This document shows positions 43,375 through 51,104 of a stretch of DNA of 64,000 nt, in pieces. Within the stretch, counting starts at the first letter, position 1, and each line of letters begins with the position of its first letter. The stretch comes from Nocardiopsis sp. ATB16-24 (lineage in GTDB: Bacteria; Actinomycetota; Actinomycetes; Streptosporangiales; Streptosporangiaceae). The DNA lies in the NCBI RefSeq assembly GCF_030271535.1, contig NZ_JASCXJ010000001.1:429278-493277 (forward strand). Reading direction: 5' to 3'. The position numbers were made by a program, and so were the translations under genes. Under the pieces are notes generated by a model. That model was given only the letters and a program-made list of their open reading frames with translations. It searched no databases and was not told where the DNA came from.

Positions 43375-46266
43375 TCAGCCCGCGTCCACGGCGGTCGGCG
43401 GGGTGGCCGCCGACCTGGTGCGCCGGGTACGGCGGCGCCTGGGGCGTTCGGTCGTCTCCTCCTCGGAGGAGGTCTCCGTGCCGGTGCCCTGTTCATCGGA
43501 GGCGTTCGTGACGGCGTCCTCTCCGTCCTCGTCCGAGGACGCGGATCCGTCCGCATCGGACACGGCGGGGGCGCTCGTCCGACCCGAGGTGGCACGCCGG
43601 GTACGGGTCCTCCTGGCCGGGGCCTCCTCGGAGGGCTCCGAGTCCCCCTCCGGGGAATCCGTCGCCTCGGTCCGCTCCTCGGTGGAGTCCGCGTCCTCGG
43701 CGGGCGCGGAGGGACGGCCGGCCTCGTCCTCGGCCGTGATCTCCTCCTGCTCCTGCGCGTCGGCGGCCTTACGGGAGCGGGAGGTCCGCTTACGGGTCTT
43801 CTTGGCCGGCTCGGCGCTCTCGGCGGCGGCCGGGGACCGCTCGGGTGTGCGTTCCGAATCCGAGCCGTCCGCTCCCGTGTCCGTCTGCTCGGACCTGCCC
43901 GACGCCTCCTCCGACTTCCCGGAGGACTTGTCGGCCTTGGCGTCCTTGTCAGAGGACTTGTCGGCCTTGCCCTTCTTCTTACGGCCGTTACCGTTGCCGT
44001 TGCCGTTGCCGCCGTTCTTGCCTTCGGCCGGCTCGTTGGTGACCATCAGGCCGCGTCCGTTGCAGTGCTCGCAGGTGTGCGAGAAGGCCTCCAACAGGCC
44101 CTGGCCGACCCGTTTGCGGGTCATCTGGACCAGACCCAGTGAGGTGACCTCGGCCACCTGGTGCTTGGTACGGTCGCGCGACAGGCACTCCAACATGCGG
44201 CGCAACACCAGGTCCCGGTTGGACTCCAACACCATGTCGATGAAGTCGATGACGATGATGCCGCCGATGTCGCGCAACCGAAGCTGGCGGACGATCTCCT
44301 CCGCCGCCTCCAGGTTGTTCTTGGTGACCGTCTCCTCCAGGTTGCCGCCCTGGCCGGTGAACTTGCCGGTGTTGACGTCGACCACGGTCATGGCCTCGGT
44401 CCGGTCGATGATGAGCGAACCGCCACTGGGCAGCCAGACCTTGCGCTCCAGCGCCTTGTTGATCTGCTCGTCGATCCTGTAGGCGGCGAAGACGTCACGG
44501 TCCTCGGTCCAGTGGGAGAGCCGGTCGGCGAGGTTGGGGGCCACGTAGTCGACGTACTCGTGAACGGTGTTCCACGCCTCGTCGCCGGACACGACCAGGC
44601 TGGAGAAGTCCTCGTTGAACACGTCGCGCACGACCCGCACGGTCAGGTCCGGCTCGCTGTTGAGCAGGGCCGGGGCACTCGCCGTCTTCGACTTGCGCTT
44701 GATGGAGTCCCACTGTTTGGCCAGGCGCGTGATGTCGCGCTCCAGCTCCTCCTCACTGGCCCCTTCGGCGGCGGTGCGCACGATGACACCGGCGCCCGAG
44801 GGCATGACCTTCTTGAGGATCTGCTTGAGGCGGGCCCGTTCCTTGTCCGGGAGCTTACGACTGATACCGGTCATCGAACCGCCCGGCACGTACACCAGGT
44901 AGCGACCGGGCAGGCTGATCTGGCTGGTCAGACGGGCGCCCTTGTGACCGACCGGGTCCTTGGTGACCTGTACCAGGACCGACTGGCCGGACTTGAGCAC
45001 CGACTCGATACGTTTGGGCTGGCCCTCCAGGCCGAAGGAGTCCCAGTTGACCTCGCCCGCGTACAGAACGGCGTTACGGCCCTTGCCGATGTCGACGAAG
45101 GCGGCCTCCATGGACGGCAGCACGTTCTGTACACGTCCCAGGTACACGTTCCCCACGTAGGAGCGGTGCGTGGAGCGGTCGACGTAGTGTTCGACGAGGA
45201 TGTCGTCCTCAAGGACGGCGATCTGGGTCCGGTCGCCGATCCGGCGGATCACGAGGTCGCGCTTGACGGACTCGCGTCGGGCCAGGAACTCCGATTCGGT
45301 GACGATCGGTGCGCGGCGGCGGCCCTGTTCCCGGCCCTCACGGCGGCGCTGCTTCTTGGCCTCCAGCCGGGTGGACCCGCGCACGGCCTGGACCTCGTCC
45401 TCTATGGGCTTGTCCTGCCGCGGCTCGCGCACCCGGACCACGGTGTTGGGCGGATCGTCACCGGCGGTCTCGGTACCGGTGCCGGAGCGGCGCCGACGAC
45501 GGCGCCGACGACGGCTGCCACCCTGTTCGAGACCCTCGTCGGAGGTCTCCTCCGAGCCGTCGGAGCGGCCGGGGTCCTCGGCGGCGGGTCCCTCTTTCGG
45601 TTCCGGCTTCCGCTCGGCCGTCTCCTCGGATGTCTCGTCGGCGGTCTCAGCGTCGCTCTCCGAGCGGGACCGGCCACGTCCGCGGCCACCGCGACGGCGA
45701 CGGCGACGGCTCGAACGGCCCTCTCCCGTCTCCTCGTCCCCCGCGTCAGGGGACTGAGTCGACTCCTCCTGCTCCTGGTCCTCGGCGGCCTCGTCGGAGG
45801 TGGCGGTGTCCCGGTCCCGGGGAGGGGCCTGGCTGGTCACCGGTGGTTGGAAGAGCGTGGCCGGGGCCTGGAAGATACTCCCGCCGACCGGCTCGGTGGC
45901 CCGCTCCTCCTCGGCACCGGTCGCCGCGGCCTTGGTGGGGCGGCTGGGGCCGGGAGGCGGAATCGCGTCCTCGTCGGGGCGTCCCGCGGCTCGCACCGTA
46001 CGCCTGCGCGAGGCGGTGGCCACCTTGGTGTTCACCTTGCCCCCCGCGCCGGAACCGGCGAGAGAGGTGACCGGCATCGTGGGAGGGGCGAAGACGTCGT
46101 CCGGTTCGGGGGGTGGTCCAGCCGCGCGGCGAACGCCCTTGGCCGGTGCGGGTGAGGTCACCCGCACCTCGCCACCCCCTCCTGGAGGCACCGCCGCCTT
46201 GTCATTGTGTGTTTCAGTTGTACCCGCGGTGCCTTCGGCACCGTTGTTGGGCTCGTTATCGAGCAT
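43375..46266 (-). CDS. rne: Ribonuclease E/G with long disordered extensions, 963 aa
   Basis: Endoribonuclease for mRNA decay and rRNA/tRNA processing. The catalytic core spans about residues 350-740: S1-domain segment SYVGNVYLGRVQNVLPSMEA, 5'-sensor region, DNase I-like metal site VVDVNTGKFTG at about 626-636, IIVIDFIDM, and the zinc-link CEHC at about 732. About 350 N-terminal residues are rich in Glu, Pro and Arg (runs such as SRRRRRRGGRGRGRS), and about 200 C-terminal residues are Lys/Ser/Glu-rich; these probably bind RNA or degradosome partners. ATG 46266 begins MLDNEPNNGAEG. Ends at a strong terminator. Confidence 0.96.
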   Translation of the reverse strand: MLDNEPNNGAEGTAGTTETHNDKAAVPPGGGGEVRVTSPAPAKGVRRAAGPPPEPDDVFAPPTMPVTSLAGSGAGGKVNTKVATASRRRTVRAAGRPDEDAIPPPGPSRPTKAAATGAEEERATEPVGGSIFQAPATLFQPPVTSQAPPRDRDTATSDEAAEDQEQEESTQSPDAGDEETGEGRSSRRRRRRGGRGRGRSRSESDAETADETSEETAERKPEPKEGPAAEDPGRSDGSEETSDEGLEQGGSRRRRRRRRRSGTGTETAGDDPPNTVVRVREPRQDKPIEDEVQAVRGSTRLEAKKQRRREGREQGRRRAPIVTESEFLARRESVKRDLVIRRIGDRTQIAVLEDDILVEHYVDRSTHRSYVGNVYLGRVQNVLPSMEAAFVDIGKGRNAVLYAGEVNWDSFGLEGQPKRIESVLKSGQSVLVQVTKDPVGHKGARLTSQISLPGRYLVYVPGGSMTGISRKLPDKERARLKQILKKVMPSGAGVIVRTAAEGASEEELERDITRLAKQWDSIKRKSKTASAPALLNSEPDLTVRVVRDVFNEDFSSLVVSGDEAWNTVHEYVDYVAPNLADRLSHWTEDRDVFAAYRIDEQINKALERKVWLPSGGSLIIDRTEAMTVVDVNTGKFTGQGGNLEETVTKNNLEAAEEIVRQLRLRDIGGIIVIDFIDMVLESNRDLVLRRMLECLSRDRTKHQVAEVTSLGLVQMTRKRVGQGLLEAFSHTCEHCNGRGLMVTNEPAEGKNGGNGNGNGNGRKKKGKADKSSDKDAKADKSSGKSEEASGRSEQTDTGADGSDSERTPERSPAAAESAEPAKKTRKRTSRSRKAADAQEQEEITAEDEAGRPSAPAEDADSTEERTEATDSPEGDSEPSEEAPARRTRTRRATSGRTSAPAVSDADGSASSDEDGEDAVTNASDEQGTGTETSSEEETTERPRRRRTRRTRSAATPPTAVDAG

Positions 46267-46424
46267 CCGGGCGGTCTCCCGTCAGAGTCCTCGGGCGCGC
46301 AGCGACCTGTCGGTCGGCGGCGCGGCTCACAAGGACTGTCGTCGCTGTGTCAGCGCCGACGGCACCGAGGTGCAGTCGGGGCAGAGTCCTGTGGTTTCGC
46401 CCACGTTCCCCGCACTGGAACCGC

Positions 46425-47306
46425 TCATTCTCGCGGTCCCGTCATGGGCGTTGACGGCCGTGGTGCGCTGTCGCGCCGCTCGTCCGCGTTATCGTCCGCG
46501 GGGCCCGGAGCCGTGTGGGCGCCGAGCCGGTCGTGGGTGAGCGGATCCGCGATCGCACCTGTCGTCTCGTCCAGTGGCCCCTGCGCCAGCCGAGTCATCA
46601 ACGGTGATGACGGCGGCGCGAGGTCGGCCACGTGGCGGAGGCCGGTCAGCACGTCGTCCGGCCGGACAGCAGGTGTCGTGTGCCGTACGACCATCCGAAG
46701 TATGGCATATGTCGTGTGGCGTTCCTCTGGGGCACGCCCACGGGAATCAGCGCACACATCGATACGGACCACTGCCGGTCTCGTGTCGAAGCGGCGACGA
46801 CCCTTCTTCGTCATCCGCTCCACCTCGACGTTGTCGGCGGCCAGGTAGGCGGCCACCGCCTTGGCGGCGTCGTCGGGGTCGACGCCCACCATCTCCACCT
46901 GCCATTCGGAGGCCTGGAGCCGATCGGCGAGCCCGGAGTCCCGTGCCTCGACGACCTCGACGATGTCGATGCCCTCGGGCATGGCCCCGTCGATGTCGGC
47001 TCGCACACGTGCGGGCGGGCACGTCTTGGCCAAAGTGAGTTCAAGGTACTCCGCCTCGCTGGCGACCCCCGTGGGGGACGCACCAGTGTAGGAGACCTTG
47101 GGATGAGGCGAGAAGCCGGCGGAGAAGGCCACGGGTACGGCGGCCCTGCGCAGGGCGCGCTCCAGAGCCCGGGCGATGTCACGGTGGCTCGCGAACCTCA
47201 TGCGTCCGCGTTTGGCGTAGCGGACGCGAAGCCGTTGTCCGTGCCTGGTGGTGGAGGGTGAGGTGGTGCCCTCGGATACGGGGGGCAGCTCAACTCCTTT
47301 CCTCAT
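46425..47306 (-). CDS. TIGR03936-type radical-SAM-associated protein (DUF2344), 293 aa
   Basis: Matches the family found next to, or fused to, TIGR03960 radical SAM proteins. Landmarks are LRVRYAKRGRMRFASHRDIA, ALRRAAVPVAFSAGFSPHPK and YLELTLAK in the first 130 residues. The C-terminus is Pro/Asp/Arg-rich and likely disordered. Biochemical role is not established; the conserved position upstream of rne and ribosomal protein genes hints at RNA or ribosome modification. ATG 47306 is used although its spacing to AGGGGG is short; upstream in-frame starts are unsupported. Confidence 0.9.
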   Translation of the reverse strand: MRKGVELPPVSEGTTSPSTTRHGQRLRVRYAKRGRMRFASHRDIARALERALRRAAVPVAFSAGFSPHPKVSYTGASPTGVASEAEYLELTLAKTCPPARVRADIDGAMPEGIDIVEVVEARDSGLADRLQASEWQVEMVGVDPDDAAKAVAAYLAADNVEVERMTKKGRRRFDTRPAVVRIDVCADSRGRAPEERHTTYAILRMVVRHTTPAVRPDDVLTGLRHVADLAPPSSPLMTRLAQGPLDETTGAIADPLTHDRLGAHTAPGPADDNADERRDSAPRPSTPMTGPRE

Positions 47307-47566
47307 GCCCCCTGTTCGGTCGCGGGGCGACCTGAAGGGGCTGTTCCTCGTCCTGTTCAGCGTACGGTGCGCGATGGTGCACATGCGCCAACAGGACTAC
47401 GCATACCGGTATCTCCCCCACTGACCTGCGGTCGAAAAGTCCTCGACGGACCAGAGTGGGCGACGAACCGCTGTTCACCATGAGAACGCGGGGTCCGCTG
47501 AAAAAAATCCAAAGAAAATCTGCTTCCGATGGCAACCTCGGACGCACCCCGGGAGTCTTACTACAC

Positions 47567-47601
47567 GTATGGCCCGGCGCGAGCGGGGCGCCGGGCCATA
47601 C
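47567..47601. terminator. Perfect 14-bp hairpin in the gap between the radical-SAM genes
   Basis: GTATGGCCCGGCGC (47567-47580) pairs with GCGCCGGGCCATAC (47588-47601), loop GAGCGGG. On the minus strand a T-rich tract follows only about 45 nt later. Confidence 0.7.
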
Positions 47602-47682
47602 TCCTCGACCTTCCGGGCCGCCTCCCAGGGACGGCGGTACCGGGTCACGGGGACGGACGGCTTCGCTCCCTCCCCTTCCGAA

Positions 47683-47711
47683 GACCTCCGGCCGTGGCCG
47701 GAGGTCCTTTT
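47683..47711 (+). terminator. 11-bp hairpin followed by CTTTT on the plus strand
   Basis: GACCTCCGGCC (47683-47693) and GGCCGGAGGTC (47696-47706) are perfect complements, followed by CTTTT. The U-tract is on the plus strand, although all recognised genes near it are on the minus strand; it also lies 58 nt after the TIGR03960 stop. Confidence 0.7.
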
Positions 47712-47763
47712 CGTCTCCGAGCACGGCCGGGGCGGGACGCGGGCTCCCCTCTCCCCGCCGTGA

Positions 47764-49701
47764 CTACTTCACGGTCAGCGGCAGCAGGGGACGGCCCTCC
47801 GCCGGGGCGTTGATCTGGATCTCGGTCCCCATGCTGGGGCACACACCGCAGTCATAGCAGGGGTTCCAGCGGCAGTCGTCGACCTCCAGCGAATCCTCGC
47901 CGTGCAGCGAGTCCTGCCAGTCCTGCCACAGCCACCCACGGTCGAGTCCCGCGTCCAGGTGATCCCAGGGAAGGACCTCGTCCTCGTCCCGTTCACGAGT
48001 GGTGAACCAGTCCACGTCCACGGGGAGTCCGGCCAGGGCCGTCTCGGCCGCCTTCGTCCACCGGTCGTAGGAGAAGTGCTCGCTCCATCCGTCGAACCGT
48101 CCGCCGTTACGCCAGACCTCCTCGATCACGCGTCCGACCCGGCGGTCGCCCCGGGAGAGCAGTCCCTCGATGATGGAGGGACGCCCCTCGTGGTAGCGCA
48201 GTCCGATGGACCTGCCGTACCTGCGGTCGCCGCGCAACCGGTCACGGAGCTTGCGCAGCCGGGCGTCGATCTCCTCGTGCGAGGTCTGCCCCGCCCATTG
48301 GAAGGGCGTCTGGGGTTTGGGCACGAACCCACCGATGGAGACCGTGCACCGGATGTCCTTGCGCCCGGTCACCTCACGTCCGGTCCGGATCACCTCGGTG
48401 GCCAGGTCGGCGATGGCCAGGACGTCCTCGTCCTCCTCGGTGGGCAGACCGCACATGAAGTACAGCTTCACCTGTCGCCACCCGGCCGCGTAGGCCGCGG
48501 TGACCGTGCGGATCAGGTCCTCCTCGGTGACCATCTTGTTGATCACCCGACGCATCCGCTCGCTGCCGCCCTCCGGCGCGAACGTCAGCCCCGAGCGTCG
48601 CCCGTTGCGCGTCAGTTCGTTGGCCAGGTCGATGTTGAAGGCGTCCACGCGTGTGGAGGGCAGGGACAGGCCGGTGTGGGTGCCCTCGTACTTGTCCGCC
48701 AGCCCCTTGGCGATCTGTCCGATCTCGCTGTGGTCCGCGCTGGACAGCGACAGCAGCCCCACCTCCTGGAAACCCGAGGCCTTCACACCCTCCTCGACCA
48801 TCCGGGTGACGGTCTCCTTGTTGCGCTCGCGTACCGGTCGGGTGATCATCCCCGCCTGGCAGAACCGGCACCCGCGTGTGCAGCCCCGGAAGATCTCCAC
48901 GCTGTAGCGCTCGTGCACGGACTCGGCCGTCGGCACGATCGGGCTCTTGGGATAGGGCCACTGGTCCAGGTCCATCACGGTGTGCTTCTGCACCGTGCCG
49001 GGCACGCCCGGCCGGTTGGGCGTGTACGCGGCGATCCGCCCGTCGGGGTGGTACTCCACGTCGAAGAAGCGCGGTACGTACACCCCGCCGGTCGCGGCCA
49101 GGCGCAGCAGCAGTCCGTCCCGTCCGCCCGGTTCTCCCTCTTCCTTGAACTCGCGGATGATCTCGGTGATGGCGAGCGTGATCTCCTCGCCGTCGCCCAG
49201 TACCACCGCGTCCAGGAAGTCGGCGATCGGTTCGGGGTTGAACGCCGCGTGCCCGCCCGCCAGGACGAGGGGGTGCTCGTCGGTGCGGTCCGCCGCGTGC
49301 AGCGGGATACCGGCCAGGTCCAGCGCGGTGAGCATGTTGGTGTAGCCCATCTCGCTGGCGAAGCTCATCCCGAGTACGTCGAAGGCGATCAGCGGCCGGT
49401 GTGCGTCCACGGTGAAGTGCGGCACGCCGTGCTCGCGCATCAGCTTCTCCATGTCCGACCACACCGCGTAGGCGCGCTCGGCCAACACGCCCTCGCGCTC
49501 GTTGAGGATCTCGTACAGGATCTGTACGCCCTGGTTGGGCACACCGACCTCGTAGGCGTCCGGGTACATCAACGCCCAGCGCACCTGGGTCTCGTCCCAG
49601 TCCTTGACCACGGAGTTGAGCTCGCCCCCGACGTACTGGATGGGCTTGCTCACCTGTGTCAGCAGGGGTTCCAGTCTCGGAAAGAGGCTTTCGACGGACA
49701 T
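47764..49701 (-). CDS. TIGR03960-type B12-binding-like radical SAM protein, 645 aa
   Basis: Radical SAM core with CxxxCxxC in RGCTRGCRFCQAGM at about residue 275, binding a 4Fe-4S cluster and SAM. The N-terminal 200 residues are a B12-binding-like domain (ALMYPDAYEVGVPNQGVQ, VLAGGHAAFNPEPIADFLDA), and a C-terminal TRAM-free domain ends with CYDCGVC. The reaction is unknown; homologues sit with TIGR03936 proteins near rne/rng and are thought to modify tRNA or protein. ATG 49701. Confidence 0.93.
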   Translation of the reverse strand: MSVESLFPRLEPLLTQVSKPIQYVGGELNSVVKDWDETQVRWALMYPDAYEVGVPNQGVQILYEILNEREGVLAERAYAVWSDMEKLMREHGVPHFTVDAHRPLIAFDVLGMSFASEMGYTNMLTALDLAGIPLHAADRTDEHPLVLAGGHAAFNPEPIADFLDAVVLGDGEEITLAITEIIREFKEEGEPGGRDGLLLRLAATGGVYVPRFFDVEYHPDGRIAAYTPNRPGVPGTVQKHTVMDLDQWPYPKSPIVPTAESVHERYSVEIFRGCTRGCRFCQAGMITRPVRERNKETVTRMVEEGVKASGFQEVGLLSLSSADHSEIGQIAKGLADKYEGTHTGLSLPSTRVDAFNIDLANELTRNGRRSGLTFAPEGGSERMRRVINKMVTEEDLIRTVTAAYAAGWRQVKLYFMCGLPTEEDEDVLAIADLATEVIRTGREVTGRKDIRCTVSIGGFVPKPQTPFQWAGQTSHEEIDARLRKLRDRLRGDRRYGRSIGLRYHEGRPSIIEGLLSRGDRRVGRVIEEVWRNGGRFDGWSEHFSYDRWTKAAETALAGLPVDVDWFTTRERDEDEVLPWDHLDAGLDRGWLWQDWQDSLHGEDSLEVDDCRWNPCYDCGVCPSMGTEIQINAPAEGRPLLPLTVK

Positions 49702-49926
49702 GGTGTGGGCCTTCGCTCGGCGGACATCGTGTCAGAACGCACGGTTCCCGTCGTGGCGGGAGCCGTCACCGGGGCGCATGGTGTGCGCCCGCACGGATAT
49801 CTCCAGGCTACCGGCGTTCGGGCTCCTCACCCCTTCCGTCCCGGTGCGCCGCCGCTCCCGCCCCGATGGCGCCGTGGAACGGGAGAGCGCCACCGGGGAC
49901 GGGGCCGACCGCGGATCGGACGTTTC

Positions 49927-51102
49927 CTAGGCGAAGCTCCGGCGGTGTCGGGAACCCACCCCCAGGACCAGACCCAGGGCGACCATGTTGGCCAGGATCG
50001 CCGTACCTCCGTAGGAGACGAACGGCAGGGGCAGGCCCGTCACCGGCATGATGCCCAGGCACATGCCGATGTTGATGAAGGTCTGGAAGCCGAACCAGGC
50101 GGCCACGCCCACGCACAGCAGGCGAGCATAGGGCTGTTCGCACTCCTGGGCGATCCGCAGGATCCGCCACAGGATCAACGCGAACAGGCCGATCACCAGC
50201 ATCGCGCCCACGAACCCCAGTTCCTCCCCCGCCACGGTGAAGATGAAGTCGGTGTGCTGCTCGGGAACGAACCGTCCGTGCGTCTGTTCCCCCTGGAACA
50301 GTCCGGTTCCGTTGAAACCGCCCGACCCCACGGCGATCAACGCCTGGTTGGAGTTGTACCCGGCGCCCATCGGGTCGGCCGCCGGGTCCATGAGGGTCGC
50401 GAGCCGGTCCACCTGGTAGGGCTCCAGCAGTTCGAACCACCACACGCAGAACGCCGCGACGACCCCGCATGCCAACATGCCCGTGACCCACACGACCGGA
50501 GCGCCCGAGAGCGTGAGCATCGCCAGGAAGATCACGCCGAGCACCAGGGTGGTGCCCAGGTCCGGCTGGGCCATCACCAACGCCAGCGGCACCGCCAGCA
50601 CCACCAGGCAGAACAGTACGTCCCGTGTCATCGGCCGCGCCTCGCCGTCGCGCGGCTCGCCCAGCAGCGTGGCCAGGAGCAGGATCATCCCGACCTTGGC
50701 CAGCTCACTGGGCTGGAACTGGAAACCACCGATCACGATCCATCCGCGTGAGCCGTTGATCACCGCGCCGAGCGGGGTGAGCACCAGCACCAGAGCGATC
50801 ACCGTGCCCAGGTAGACGATGGGCGCGTACGCACGGATCGTCCGGTGGTCGATGGAGGCCACCGCCAGACACAGCACCCACGCCGCCGCCAGGTGGAGCA
50901 GCTGACGGCGTAGGTGACCGGTGGAGTCCAACGGGTCGCCGCCGTCCCCCGGCAGGGTCGCCGACCACACCAGCAGGGAGCCCATGACGCACAGGACGGC
51001 CACCGACACGACCAGTGTCCAGTCCAGTCGGCGTGCCAGGCCCGCCGCGCTGCGTCCGAGTTCGGCGCCGCGTGTGCGTGATGTTCCCAGGTATGTGCTC
51101 AT
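49927..51102 (-). CDS. rodA: Peptidoglycan glycosyltransferase RodA (SEDS family), 391 aa
   Basis: Polytopic membrane protein with about ten hydrophobic segments. SEDS signatures are GSRGWIVIGGFQFQPSELAK (containing the family's PSEL), MAQPDLGTTLV, and FVSYGGTAILANM near the C-terminus. It polymerises lipid II with the PBP2 partner encoded directly upstream (2-bp gap). The catalytic-type Asp in VMAQPDLGT is present. In the mreBCD operon, so RodA rather than FtsW. Confidence 0.96.
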   Translation of the reverse strand: MSTYLGTSRTRGAELGRSAAGLARRLDWTLVVSVAVLCVMGSLLVWSATLPGDGGDPLDSTGHLRRQLLHLAAAWVLCLAVASIDHRTIRAYAPIVYLGTVIALVLVLTPLGAVINGSRGWIVIGGFQFQPSELAKVGMILLLATLLGEPRDGEARPMTRDVLFCLVVLAVPLALVMAQPDLGTTLVLGVIFLAMLTLSGAPVVWVTGMLACGVVAAFCVWWFELLEPYQVDRLATLMDPAADPMGAGYNSNQALIAVGSGGFNGTGLFQGEQTHGRFVPEQHTDFIFTVAGEELGFVGAMLVIGLFALILWRILRIAQECEQPYARLLCVGVAAWFGFQTFINIGMCLGIMPVTGLPLPFVSYGGTAILANMVALGLVLGVGSRHRRSFA

Positions 51103-51104
51103 GG

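Larger units (their letters stand above)
47307..47763. other. 457-bp gap with two strong hairpins and an A-rich patch
   Basis: This gap separates the TIGR03960 and TIGR03936 genes, which usually lie close together. It contains two perfect hairpins (described separately) and the A-rich segment CTGAAAAAAATCCAAAGAAAATC around 47499-47521 (split here), unusual in this GC-rich DNA. Open frames across it have atypical composition and I do not accept any as a gene. A promoter for the TIGR03936 gene lies somewhere near 47320-47430. Confidence 0.5.

Noticed and set aside
44161..46155. Long plus-strand frame (about 660 codons) opposite RNase E/G
   Set aside because: Shadow of the rne frame; Val/Leu/Gly-rich without motifs.
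47456..47857. Plus-strand open frames in the gap between the radical-SAM genes
   Set aside because: They cross two strong hairpins and have no resemblance to known proteins; a non-coding transcript is a better hypothesis.
47902..50751. Plus-strand frame of about 950 codons across the radical SAM and rodA genes
   Set aside because: Spans two real minus-strand genes and their gap; low-complexity composition typical of shadow frames.
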